From the NCBI GenBank assembly GCA_033398695.1, contig CM065801.1, positions 52,462,358 through 52,526,357 on the forward strand: DNA of 64,000 nucleotides, written 5' to 3'. A model generated the notes under the pieces. It did no database searches. It was given only the letters and a program-made list of their open reading frames with translations, and had not been told where the DNA came from. Position numbers and translations under genes: made by a program. Positions 1 through 10,807 of the stretch are shown piece after piece (the stretch's first letter is position 1; each line of letters starts with the position of its first letter). Origin of the DNA: Orobanche coerulescens. Its lineage: Eukaryota > Streptophyta > Magnoliopsida > Lamiales > Orobanchaceae.

Positions 1-1128
1 ATAATCAATAAGGATTAATCAACAACACGAAGCAAAACGAACATTACACCCGAAATCCCCCAAATCCCCCAAGGTAGGTTAAAAGAGATTTTACCTTGAT
101 TCGAAGATGAACAATGGATGATTAGGGATAGGTGGATGATATGATACTTGAATATGCCCTTACAATGGAGTTTGGATCGAAATCGGATGAACCCTAGCCT
201 CAGTCGTCGCTTCCGTCGCGAAAAGAAAAGAGAGATGTGAGAAATGAGGAAAAACTGGGCCGCTGCCAGTTTATATACTGGCAGGTGTTACGGCCGTAAC
301 ACACCTCACATACGGCCGTAACATAGGAACATTACAGCCGTAACCTGACTCTCTTACGGCCGTAACTGGCCTCTGGAAAGAACTGGGCAAATTTGACGAA
401 TGACACATACGGCCATATCAAGAATACCATTACGGCTGTATCGATACTTACGGCCGTAACTCGAGCATGATACGCCCGTAACTCGGAACTGGACCAGGGG
501 GGTAAGAAACGAAGCCATGTTACGGCCGTATGAAATAATCTTACGGCCGTAACTCACGATTATTACGGCCATAACATATACGGCTTACGGCCGTAACATA
601 ACTGTGACGAGCCGATCAAACACCGCTCTTCGACGAGGAGACGATCGAAAAGAGAAAAATAACAAGGTGTATCCATGACCAACGGATACACTCACCACGG
701 ATTTAAGTCAGAAACCAAAACGTTACGATGAAGCGTGATTCCGAATGCCCGAAGGTTCAGGAACAACAAAGATAACAAGAATACCCTAAACTTAGGAAAA
801 TTACGAAACGGCCCAAACGTTCAAAATCTGCAATACGACGTCGGATTAACAAACCGAAACTCCCAACACGAACAACTCAACTATACGAACTCGTGAAACC
901 AAAGAAATTACAAAAGCGAACGAGTTCCACGAGAATCGAACATCCATGCCATAATTCATGACATAAAACGGAATAATATCAAAACATCACCAAGATCATC
1001 CCCGATGGAGAAACTCCAAGAATAATATAGATTCAAATTGTCGACATGGTTACAAGCGAGCTATAACAGAAAATGAAAATACACTAAAACAGGAATATTA
1101 GAAAAGAAGGAAAAATGCGGATATTACA
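1..1128 (-). mobile_element. Ty3/gypsy LTR, partial (cut by window edge)
   Basis: The right end reads GGATATTACA, the same terminus as the gypsy LTRs of elements D and E, so this is the start (sense strand minus) of a gypsy LTR whose other end lies outside the window. The internal order also matches the E LTR: a purine-rich stretch with CCCAAATCCCCCAA, a TTACCTTGA motif, then an array of CpG palindromes. No coding sequence is present. Whether it is a solo LTR or belongs to a complete element to the left cannot be seen. Confidence 0.7.
287..600. repeat. Array of TTACGGCCGTAA palindromes
   Basis: About ten copies of a perfect or near-perfect palindrome, GTTACGGCCGTAAC, are spaced 15-60 bases apart within the LTR. 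Some copies have single changes (for example TTACGGCTGTA, TTACGGCCATAAC). The short ORF read across it is a shadow of the repeat. Its place in the LTR matches the palindrome arrays of the other gypsy families here. Confidence 0.9.
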
Positions 1129-2516
1129 GTATATTCCCTGAATGTAGTTAGAAATAGAGATACTAAGAACACTAGTTGCAATGCCATGTTCCTTTTGAGG
1201 AATCAATTCCTTTGTTCTTTATATCTTTAATAAGCAAAATGCTTCTTCCACTAAGCTAATTGAGTATTTGGCAACAAAACTTTCCTCTTTTATGGTTGTG
1301 TTACATGAAAAAAGACAGTAGCTTGTAATGTGTTGTTGATAGCATATTTCATGGCTTACTATTGGCCAAACCACCTGGGCACTGATGATGTATTAAGTAA
1401 ATTAGTGGACTATAATAGCTGATTAAAGATCATTTACCAATACAATCTTAAGATTTTCAGGAAAAATAATATACCTTAGAATTAATATAACAATTAACAA
1501 AATTCATCAACACAAAGATTTAAAAAATCAACAATTCCCAAAGAATTCTAGCACATGTTTTGATTATTCCCACACATAATATATGCTATTTTGTCTTAAA
1601 AAACAAAATTCATCAACACAAAGATTTAAATTTTCACTTGGTTATTTACAACCTACAATAATAAGAATGTCAATATTTTCACTTGGTTATTTAACAAAAG
1701 GATGATAACAACACTGAGTCAAAATTCCAGCAGGACATACAACTGCCAAAACCATGAAATGAACTAGCAAATTCCAAGTTAATTGCCCAGCACATCAGAA
1801 AGACTCAGCACCAATTTCGTCTACATCCCACACAAGACAACACATAATATAATTTTTTTTCCTGCTATTTTATATGCATTTTCCACTAGAAAAAACTGAA
1901 ATTAACAAATTACACCACAAATTTTGTTAGAAGGGGTTCAAAGTAGATATTGAAATTCTTGATAATGAGAGTGAAAATTTGGTAATTTGAAGGGCTGCAA
2001 ATGGACCGAATAGCTCGAAACTCGCTAGAAATGATTTGGACCAACATGAAATTACTTGAAAATTAAAGAAAAATGTCAAAAATGGTCATAAACACAGAAA
2101 GCTAAAATGTGACCATACCTGCTGTCGACGAACTTCGGCCTTCAGATAAAAGAAAATCGAGACCGCTCCTATATCTGAAAAAGATGCAAATCAAATGAAA
2201 TCCTCATAATTTATTGAATAAGAAAAGATGAAAGTGGTTGAAGATAAAATGTACAAGAGATAGAGAGAGGATCCTAGCAGCAGTTTTTCTCCGATTCGAT
2301 GGCCGGACGGAGAGTTGAGAAAAACGGTCGGGGCCTTCTTTCTTCCCCCTTTCTTACAGCCAACGGCCTTGAGAGAGTTGCGAGAAGAAGAGTGGGGGAG
2401 GAAGAGAGCACGGTTTAGGTTGGGAGAGGAAGAGGGTGAAGTCGTGAAGAGAGAAGAGAATATTTTGATTTTGATTTTTAATATTTGGGCATAACCGATA
2501 CCTTTGACAAAAAATT
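1129..2516. other. AT-rich gene-free stretch, possibly interior of a DNA transposon
   Basis: I see no convincing coding sequence. There are two short duplications: AAATTCATCAACACAAAG near 1499 and 1604, and TTTTCACTTGGTTATTTA near 1633 and 1676. From about 2120 to 2470 the composition changes to GC- and purine-rich sequence, read on the minus strand as a pyrimidine-rich leader such as precedes a gene, directly beside the inverted-repeat array. It may be the 5' region of a transposase gene running left, but no transposase is recognisable. Confidence 0.4.
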
Positions 2517-2720
2517 GTTTAAACTTGTCACGGTTCCAAGCCGTGACAAAAATTTCTTTAAACTTGTCACGGACTTGTCACGGTTAATAGCCGTGACAAA
2601 AATTTCTTTAAACTTGTCACGGTTAAAAGCTGTGACAAAAAATTTAATTGTCACTTTTTATCATTTGTCACCGTCATTAGCCATGACAATATTTGTCACG
2701 GTCATTAGCGGTGACAAATA
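2517..2720. repeat. Cluster of TGTCACGG / CCGTGACA inverted repeats
   Basis: Several hairpin units occur in tandem, each made of TTGTCACGGTT, a few bases such as CCAAG or AATAG, then CCGTGACAAAAAT. They are about 50 bases apart and decay to the right into TGTCACCGTCATTAGC. Arrays of this kind are typical of the subterminal regions of plant DNA transposons such as CACTA elements. No terminal CACTA motif or target duplication was identified, so the superfamily is open. It ends exactly where the truncated copia pol of H begins, suggesting that it cut H. Confidence 0.55.
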
Positions 2721-2739
2721 GCACGGATAAAAAGGATGT

Positions 2740-4220
2740 ACAACCAAATGGATAAATTCCATGCCAGAAGAGCTCAACCAGATGAAAAGGAACAAAGTAT
2801 GGGAAGAGGTAGAAAGGCCACTTCACAAGAAAGTTATAGGCACCAAGTGGGTGTACAAGAACAAATGTGACGAAGATGGAATTGTTTTTAGGAATAAAGC
2901 AAGACTTGTTGCAAATGGATATGCTCAATGTGAAGGCATAAATTTTGATGAGACATTTGCATATGTAGCAAATTGGAAGCAATAAGACTATTCTTAGCTT
3001 ATGTAGTATTCAAGGATTTTGAAGTATACCAAATGGATGTCAAGAGTGTCTTTCTAAATGGAGTGCTGGAAGAAAAAGTCTATGTGGAGCAACCCCTTGG
3101 ATTTGTCAAAGGAGACAAAGTGTACAAATTGCTCAAAGCTCTATACGACTCAAACAGACACCTAGAGCCTGGTATGATACTCTGTCCATATTCCTGGAGT
3201 CAAATGGATTTATCAAAGGAAAAGTAGACAAAACACTATTCAGGATTGAACATGAAGACCACATATTAATATGTGGATGATATTATTTTGGATCCACAAA
3301 TCCAGAATTGTATAAAAAATCTCTAAACTGATGCAAGGAGAATCCGAAATGAGCATGATGGGCAAACTAAGTTTATTTCTTGGTTTGCAAGTCAAACAAG
3401 TTGACACATGAATCTTCATCAACCAATCAAAGTACACAAAGGAGTTGATCAAGAGATTTGGCATGGAGACAGCCAAACCCCTAAGAGTACCAATGAGCAT
3501 ATCTCTACACCTTGATGCAGATGATGGAGGCATTCCAGTAGATCCAACCCATTACAGACGATTAATAGGATCTTTACTATACCTAACTGCAAGCAGACTA
3601 GATATATCATATGCAGTTGAAGTATGTGCAAGATTCCAATCCAAGCCAAAGCAATCCCACCATAAAGCAACCAAGAGGATTATCAGATACCTAAAATCCA
3701 CAATCAATGTTGGATTATGGTACCCCAAAGAAGATAACTTTGACTATCAGGATATTCAGATGCTGATTTTGTAGGCTGTAAAATCAACAGAAGGAGCACA
3801 AGTGGAACATGCCACTTCCTTGGAACAAAGCTGATCTCATGGTTTATCAAGAAACAAACATCAAATTCAATATCCATAGCTGAGTCAGAATACCTAGTTT
3901 CGGGTAGCTATTGTGCTCAGATTCTGTGGATCAGACAACAGTTGAGGGACTACAACATTATTGCAAATGAAGTCCAAATTTGGTGTGACAGTACAAGTGC
4001 AATTGCCATCACCAACAATCCAATGCTTCATTCCAAGACAAAGCATATTGATATAAAACACCATTTCATCAGAGTTCATGTGCTCAATAAGAGAGTTCGA
4101 ATAGAAAGAGTCAGCACAGAGTATCAAATAGCTGACATAGTCACAAAACCTCTACCTAAAGAAAGATTCCTTGAACTAAGTAGGGAACTTGGTTTATTGG
4201 ATTGGGAATCAAAATTGTAG
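2740..4220 (+). pseudogene. Copia pol remnant of H: reverse transcriptase and RNase H
   Basis: This is the C-terminal half of a copia polyprotein in several frames. The reverse transcriptase starts with a segment like MPEELNQMKRNKVWEEVERP at 2761, continues after a frameshift near 2975 ([13 protein letters not shown]), and has the catalytic YVDDI at about 3272. The RT tail with the YRRLIGSLLYLTASRLDISY segment lies at 3445-3774. RNase H follows with SIAESEYLVS, the DSTSAI catalytic region and HIDIKHHFIR, ending in LGLLDWESKL at 4220. Protease and integrase are absent because the 5' part is lost at the inverted-repeat cluster. At least three frameshifts make it non-functional as read. Confidence 0.9.
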
Positions 4221-4690
4221 CTGATGAAGAAGAACAGTTAACTGATCAGAACCAGATGAGAACAGTCACCTGATCAGGAGCAGACAAGACATATCACCTG
4301 ATCAGACCAGGCGATAAAAAGCCATCTGATCAGAGTAGACGAGGATCCAAAGCACAAACAAGGAAAGCTAGCTGATCAGAAGTCAAAGAGTCAACCAGCT
4401 AAGTTTTCTAATTCTTTAAATACTCATTTTTATTACACGTGGCTTAAAACACACGATCATCACAACTCCACGTCTACATCATGATGTCCAATCAATTACT
4501 CGAACCGCCATATCTTTATTTAATTATTATCTTAAAAAACGACTCTTTGAGTGGCTATTTAAGATGATCGAAATCATTTCACAAAACATTATCGGCTTCA
4601 ACCTTCGAGGTAAGAATTCTACTTTATCAGAAAAGCAAAAACCCTAGAATATTCACTACACTAAAACCGAAAAATTCTCTATTTACAAAA
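4221..4690 (+). repeat. H spacer between pol and ORF3 with CTGATCAG repeats
   Basis: The first 180 bases hold about six copies of CTGATCAGA in irregular spacing. The rest is AT-rich and leads to the ATG of ORF3 at 4691. The same octamer recurs in the ORF3 region and the 3' LTR of H, tying together the two halves of the split element. Confidence 0.75.
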
Positions 4691-5406
4691 ATGGAATCAA
4701 CCACCTACTTCAAAGACGTCAACCTCAAGATGGTATATGATCATATCATCTTTAACATAATCGTAGACTTCGCCGGACTTCTAGAGTCAAACAGATCTAT
4801 ACTAATGGGGCACCTAAGCCAGTTGATGAAAAAAGAATGGAATCTACCATTTCCAGGATATCAACCCAACTCAGTTATTCAAAGAAGCTGTTATTTGTTT
4901 TTACAAAGAAGCCAATGTCACGGAAAGGGGCATCGAGAGCTCAATCTTTGGTGAACCAATTTTAATAAACAAGCAAACCGTCGCAGACGCCTTCAAAATG
5001 GAGAACATAGGTATTGCAGTGGAGGCCCTGAAACAAAACCCTATTGATATTTGGTACGAGATCAATACGCCAGATCAGCCAATGAAAATTGTGATAGGCA
5101 TGGTAGGCAGCTTCGATCAACTGTCATCATCAAAGTACATTGTCCTATAAGCATTGATTCAGAGGCAAAAGATTAACTGGTCTGACTACATCTACAGGCA
5201 GTTAGTCCGAGAAGTAAACAAATTGTCCTGGGACAACGAGAACATCAAATTTGGTCAGAAGCTGTATTCTTGAGTTTCTTGGGAAGGCCATAGGTAAAGC
5301 TGAAAATTTTCACATTAGTAAGAGACTTGGTCACCTGGACCAAGCTGCAATGGACAAGATTGCAGACAGAAAGCTCACAACTACAGAAATAATTGAGAAG
5401 ATGACA
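4691..5406 (+). pseudogene. H ORF3, 5' part (downstream of pol), interrupted by X
   Basis: An ATG at 4691 opens a frame starting MESTTYFKDVNLKMVYDHII. It shifts near 4880 into a frame containing ILINKQTVADAFKMENIG and IDIWYEINTPDQPMK, then IQRQKINWSDYIYRQLVREV after a stop near 5148. Hydrophilic segments with these spacings resemble the plant transposon-associated domains found downstream of pol in SIRE-like and Athila-like elements, but I cannot assign a function. It is cut at 5407 by the insertion of X and resumes at 59579. Frameshifts and stops make it a pseudogene. Confidence 0.6.
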
Positions 5407-5411
5407 TCTGG

Positions 5412-6332
5412 TATTGGGATTCCACATAAAATAAATGCAGCGGAAGAAAAAACGGAATCCCTAAGAGGATCGATCAAGTAACGTATATACAAAAAAAATA
5501 CGAAGAGCAAGGAATCAAAGTCCCATACCTTTGATGTCTCTAAAAAACCTTCGTATGATGATGATGATGATGAAGAGCCCTTCGTTCCAAACACCGAAAG
5601 CACAGTGCCTCTACTTCACACGCCGGAACTTGACGGAAAAATCAGCAAGCTTCCTTTCTCTAAGAATGCGGCTAGGGAAGCTTGTAGGAATTTTTTTCTC
5701 TCGATCTTTTCTACTAATAACTTGTCTCTAAGATCAAGTATATGCTGTAGAAATTTTTTTATCACTCTTGAAGCTCTCTAAAAAATGAAAATACACTTGA
5801 GGGGAGGAAGAAGGAGACTTTCTAATTGAAAAGACTTTTTTATTCACAATCAATTAAGCCTCACATGAAGAAGATGCTTTTAAAAGCATCTCTACACCTC
5901 ACATGACCCCTCTAGTGTATAATATAATGAGAGAGAGAGAGAGAAAGTAGAGAGGAGTGGGGGCCTTATAGGGAATCTTCCAAGAAACGGGTCGAGTTAA
6001 TTCGGCTCGTATATTGGATGTTCGTCAAATGAATCCCTCGTGTATCGGATGTCCGTCAAACGAATCCGTTTAATATCCAATGTGTTTATACTAATTAATT
6101 AATTATATCAAAGACAAATATATATTTCTCTAAGAAATATAATATGAATTAAAGTAATCACCCAGTAACCTTCTTACAATTCATAAGACCGCTATTTGAT
6201 TTATCCGATAAATCAACATTAGATATCTAATATCTAATATTATAAGAGAGATTATTAATTCATATTTATCCGTCAATGATCCTGTTGCGCGACTCCGTAG
6301 GTTCGTCTCAGCCGGCATTGGGAGGATCAATG
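5412..6332 (-). repeat. X left LTR (3' LTR), segment 1
   Basis: It matches the right LTR from 57734 onward, starting at TATTGGGATTCCACAT against TATTTGAATTCCACAT. It includes a GATGATGAT run near 5560 and a GAGAGAGA microsatellite near 5930. It stops at 6332 where D is inserted with the duplication CAATG. Short ORFs in both strands are shadows of LTR sequence. Confidence 0.9.
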
Positions 6333-7072
6333 TGTAACACCCCAAAAACCTTACGGGAGTATTACACGCCGTAAACCCTTCTCACAAGGATTTACCAGGC
6401 TAAGCACAATTTTCCACGTCATTTCAAAAATGCCAAAAAGACCGATGACGGTAATATTTTTCAAATACTAAAAAAAATCCTTTTTCAAATACCGTCATAA
6501 AAATACCGTCAAAACGATCAAGGCCAAAATGCCAAAAACTCGGTTTAGGGAATCGGTTTTACGAAATAAAATTCAGTTGGCAAAATAGTAAAAGTCATTT
6601 CAAAATACTCACGCAGCGGATAAAAATACAGTCCAATATATGCATTTACATTGAAATAAAGCGAACATCAAAATACACGATTCCCAACATAAGCCATAGC
6701 TTGATGATCGTCCGGATCCTCGACTCTTCACGACCGCTGTCCATCGAAAATCATCTCTGCCTAAAAAAAAAGTCCCACAACGGGGTCAGCCATAATGCCC
6801 GATAAATAACCGCAAATACATAAACATAAATATTCACATGCCATGCATCATGAGAAAGATAACCACAACTATAACCTTACCACTTTCGGTTAATCCAATG
6901 ATTCTCGTCAAATTCTCAATATCACAACAATATTGTATAATACCTCAATACCGAATACTTTCCCGTACACAATCCTCTATGTACGATTACCATAAAAACA
7001 TATCTCTATTTGGATTTCCTTCCGAAACGTATATCATAGACCAAGAATATCCAAATATCCTCAAAACCATCC
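6333..7072 (-). repeat. D left LTR (3' LTR), segment 1
   Basis: It is nearly identical to 19105-19840. It ends at the CATCC duplication made by insertion of C and resumes at 16803. The short ORF starting MPCIMRKITTTITL occurs in both LTR copies and is a chance frame in the LTR. Confidence 0.9.
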
Positions 7073-7486
7073 TGTTGTTGCCCAAAATATTTATCCGAAG
7101 ATTAATACTGCTGGAAGACGGACAACAAACAAATGCGGGAGCACTTCCGAGAGAAGATAAATAATACAAGATTTGCCGGGTTTGTTAGGCCCGGGCTTGA
7201 ATGCTCTCGCGAGATGTTATTAATACGAATATTCGTGGATACAAGTATTAATGAGAGAAATCTAAATACAATGAGTGTAAAAAGACTCTGTTGATCCGGC
7301 TCTTGAGCGAAGCTCGGTGTTCTTCGTCCCGCCGGTAATCTGCTCGAGGAGAAAAGGCCGGGAGAAGTAAGACCGAAAGAAAGCTGTTGCCAAGAGTTGG
7401 ATGTTAGCCAAGTGTTGTATATTGTTTCTGTATTGAGTGCTTGAATCGCGATATTGCTCAGAGGAAATACAAGTGCAGGCTGCCTT

Positions 7487-7498
7487 GTATATATAGGG
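7487..7498 (+). promoter_or_regulatory. TATA-like box in solo LTR C
   Basis: TGTATATATAGG sits about 415 bases into the LTR, followed by GC-rich sequence. Its position fits an LTR promoter reading on the plus strand, which is the reason for orienting C as plus. This is inference from sequence only. Confidence 0.45.
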
Positions 7499-8193
7499 GC
7501 TGAGAGGCCCTGTCCACTAGTGGGCGATCGCCTTTCGGCATTTAATGTAACGGGGTGATCGTCCTAAAGGGCACGTGGGCTGCCTGCCAAAAGTCCAAAG
7601 CTACAGCTGGTGGCCAGCCGCGCGGTCCAATGAGGATCCAGCACGTGTCCGGAAGTACTTCCACAGGAGGTCCCACGTTGTTGCTTTCGGCGGACTTTGT
7701 CAGAGTAGGTGACAGTAGGCGCCAGGCTGTAGTCACATGTCTTGTCTGCCAACTCCTTTCGCAGGTCTGGGCCATGCTGGTAGGTGAGGTAGGTGACAAG
7801 TTTGTCAGCGCCTTTTGTGGATCTGCATGTGGGGTCAGCTTTGAGACTTGGCCTTTGCCGACTGGATGGTCATCGGTGGAGATCGTCATGATGCTGTCGA
7901 TCGGCAGATGCCCAGAGAGGTCGGTCGCCAAAGGTCGAGCGGCAGATGCCCAGAGAGGATCGTCCGCTAGTCGATCGCCAGGAGTCGGTCGCCGAGTGCC
8001 GAGTGATGATCGTATCTGAGGTCGATCGCTCGGTACCGGGACTTGTCCTGGGACCTTCCTTTGGCCGATTTAGCTGGTCCGCTGGGTTGAGGCTCGGTCG
8101 CCAGGTTGCTGATCGGCAGAACTGACTTGGCCGCTCGGCAGTAAGTCGGTCGCTCGGCCTCGGAGGCGATCGCCGGTCGGAAGGTGTTAAATC

Positions 8194-9681
8194 TGTTGGG
8201 AATAGTGCCCTAGGACATTCGATGTGCCTAGATTTGTAATTGTCACATTTAAATAAAGTTATTTGATATCATTTATTTCTCGTTGATTATTATAATGTGT
8301 GCATGTTTTAATATTATAATAATCGAATAATAGTTATTCACGAATAATAAGATTATTCAAATGTCCCTGGTAAAATCGCGTTGAGTAGAGACTCAAGTGA
8401 TTAATATACTAGTATAAGTTTGATTGATAATCATCGGATGATTATGCGTATGGTACGGATCAATCTTATGGGTATTGGTTGGAGAACCGTCTTGGACCGA
8501 CCCGCATTGAGATCACTGCATGGAAATGTCATAAGTGAATCTCAATACAGTATGTCAATAAATCCTTGAACCTGAGATTATCATAGAGTCCAACATGATA
8601 ACTGCTATGCCTTGACGTAATCCAACGTCATCTGAAACATGGTGATCATAAAGGTTAGCGATCGGGATTAGTGGGAGTCATGTAAAGGGCAATGAATAAT
8701 CAAGATGGGGATTTGTCCTCTCTTAAGTGAGAGAGATATCTGCTGGGCCCCTCGATAAGTAGGACTGAAGGAAATGCATGGCCATGCTCAAATGAAGAGT
8801 CATTTGATTCAATCAGTCTACTTAAGATCGAGAAAGCATTTGAACATAAATAAGTATGACAGACTCCATGACTTAGTTCAAATATGATATCGCGTGACAA
8901 AGGGATTTGACACGTTAAAAGGTTTAATGGACTATTAACTTATATTATTTGGGTAATCATAATGTCTTGCTAGAGGCCGCTTATGATTTATTATTTAATA
9001 AGGTATTAAATAATTGCCAACATAATATAAGCCCTTTTGGGTCACACATACGACAATTATAGACAAGTAGGAATAAATATCAACTGGGAATAATAAATAT
9101 AATATTGGATATTATATTTATAAGGAGATTAAATAATAAGTAATATATATAATATTGGATATTATATATATTGTATTATTTAATAAGTTGAGGGGCAACT
9201 AAGCAAATACTAGATTATTGAATCTAGGTTTACTTAGTATATATATATAAGGTCTTGGACAAGGAGTTGTTATGAGAATACAAGACCTAAAAATCGGCCC
9301 TTCAAGGAGAAGAAAAATCGGCCATCTACATCATATTGTAGGAGAACGGAGTCGATCATCCCTCTTCCCTTAGTTGATCTTGATCAATAGTACAATCCTT
9401 CTAGTAAGGAATTTGTGTTGTACTATTTATCAATATTATTCGTAAGGATCTAGCAATCCGGCTTGTGGAATTGTTCGTGTGTGGATCACCAAAAGAGGAA
9501 GGAGATATTCATCTGCTTCTAGTCCGGATCTAGAATTGTTCAATCGGATTAAGGTAATTCGATTAACTCTTTAGTTAAACAATTAAATTACTGCATGAGA
9601 TCCTAAATTGGGTTTTCACATTTATTGTTCCGCTGCGTTTTTACTCCGATTATTCTGTATTCGATACATAGAAAACCCAAC
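8194..9681 (+). repeat. B 5' LTR
   Basis: It has TGTTG...CAACA ends and a TATA-like run (TATATATATATAA) at about 9238, roughly 1045 bases in, followed by AGGTCTTGGACAAGG, a plausible transcription start zone. The sequence AATATAATATTGGATATTATAT near 9105 and 9150 forms small inverted repeats. Confidence 0.95.
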
Positions 9682-9682
9682 A

Positions 9683-9695
9683 GTGGTATCAGAGC
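9683..9695 (+). other. B primer-binding site (initiator Met tRNA)
   Basis: TGGTATCAGAGCC lies one base after the 5' LTR. It is the standard plant copia primer site, complementary to the 3' end of initiator methionine tRNA, and fixes the plus orientation. Confidence 0.9.
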
Positions 9696-9972
9696 CAACT
9701 TGCATGTAATTTAATTGTTTGTGTAGAACATATTTATGTGTAAATTATGTTCTTGATTATGTTTATAAAATATGGATTTTATAAAATAATTTTTCTGGTT
9801 TAATTTGATTAAATCGGATCGTCAAAAAATAATTTTCTCGATCAATTTTTCGCATAAATCGCTGCGACTTAATCGCTCGAACAAGATGCGATTCGGGCAG
9901 GTCGGGCAGATTCGGGTCCGGGTCGGGTCGGGCCTGGACCCGCGGGTTGTATTAATTAGCAAAAATTGATTT

Positions 9973-10039
9973 TGCATCACCAGGGGTTCGAACCCTGGTG
10001 GTCCAGGCCAGCGGCCTTGCTACTTACCAAGTGCGCTGC
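9973..10039 (-). other. tRNA-like relic 1 (degenerate)
   Basis: Read on the minus strand, acceptor arms GCAGCGC and GTGATGC pair at six of seven positions (one wobble). A D-arm CTTG/CAAG pairs fully, and a T-arm CAGGG-TTCGAAC-CCCTG pairs at all five positions. The anticodon region is too short (18 nt including the variable loop), so it cannot be a working tRNA. The B-box GGTTCGAACCC is intact. Confidence 0.5.
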
Positions 10040-10115
10040 AATTTTGTTTTGGAATTTTTCTCACGGATGTTTTATTAAAGGCATGAAATCTGTTTTAATA
10101 TTGCAAAATTAATTC

Positions 10116-10193
10116 CGCAAAACACGGGATTCGAACCCGAGTCCATTGCCTTAAAATCCGGCGATTTTCCATCTCGGCTGGGAACTGTTTTGG
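10116..10193 (-). other. tRNA-like relic 2 (degenerate)
   Basis: On the minus strand CCAAAAC and GTTTTGC pair at six of seven positions, TTCC/GGAA forms a D-stem, and CGGG-TTCGAAT-CCCG forms a T-arm. CAGCCGAGATGG matches a Pol III A-box at 10 of 12 positions and GGTTCGAATCC is a B-box. The anticodon stem pairs poorly. CCGGATTTTAAGG in that region recalls a Leu-type tRNA, but identity cannot be assigned. Confidence 0.5.
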
Positions 10194-10273
10194 TAATTTC
10201 AAAGTAATCCTTTTATTATAAGCCCTTTAACATAAAAGTAAATTTGGAAATAATAGTTGCAAAATGTTGCAAC

Positions 10274-10352
10274 TGCAACCGCCGGGTTTCGAACCCGGGC
10301 AAACCTGCGTGCCAGATCGCGGCTGGCCATCTCGGCGAGTCCAGCTTTTGTT
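10274..10352 (-). other. tRNA-like relic 3 (degenerate)
   Basis: On the minus strand there is a perfect five-pair T-arm, CCGGG-TTCGAAA-CCCGG, with B-box GGTTCGAAACC, and an A-box-like TCGCCGAGATGG. The acceptor stem is poorly preserved. The GCCGAGATGGCCAGC segment resembles that of relic 2, so the two may share an origin. Confidence 0.45.
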
Positions 10353-10521
10353 CATGTGATGACTCAAATTTTAATTATTGTCGATTGTCGATAAATTGAT
10401 TATTTAGTATATTACATGCTTTATTAATTATTTGATAATTATTTATGGTATGTGTGTGGTGTATGGCATGACCATAAATTGACCAATGTGATTGGATAAT
10501 TTAATTTCTTATGGGTTGGTT

Positions 10522-10612
10522 TTTACGGCCTGCGTGTCGTTTAATTATAATTGGTTTTACGGCCTGCGAGTCGTCTATTTAAATTGTTTATTATTTTACG
10601 GCTGCGTGTCGT
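10522..10612 (+). repeat. Three-copy repeat TTTTACGGCCTGCGTGTCG
   Basis: The unit occurs near 10523, 10552 and 10595, followed each time by a T/A-rich run such as TTTAATTATAATTGG. The third copy lacks one C. It lies in the leader of B. Confidence 0.85.
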
Positions 10613-10777
10613 TTGTACTTCTTGTAATTTAATTTATTAGTGTAGTATTAAATTTCATTAATGTAATGAAGACAAGAAGGACGAGATAGATGGACTCGAG
10701 GAGCAAATTGATCGCGTATGACGCCCAAGGAGTTGGAAGATCAATGAAGACCATATTTAACCCTTTAGATGACCTTT

Positions 10778-10807
10778 GTGATTTTCATGTTGGCTCATGA
10801 AAATCAC
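10778..10807. other. Perfect 12-bp hairpin in B leader
   Basis: GTGATTTTCATG, a six-base loop TTGGCT, then CATGAAAATCAC. All twelve pairs match. Its place between primer site and gag is where retroelement RNAs often carry packaging or dimerisation structures; that role is inference. Confidence 0.75.

Noticed and set aside
7542..8019. Long overlapping ORFs (154 and 129 residues) on both strands
   Set aside because: They lie in the GC-rich part of solo LTR C, overlap each other on opposite strands and show no domain; the frames are open because the sequence is GC-rich.
9973..10352. Functional tRNA genes
   Set aside because: Anticodon arms are too short or unpaired and acceptor stems have mismatches; called tRNA-like relics only.
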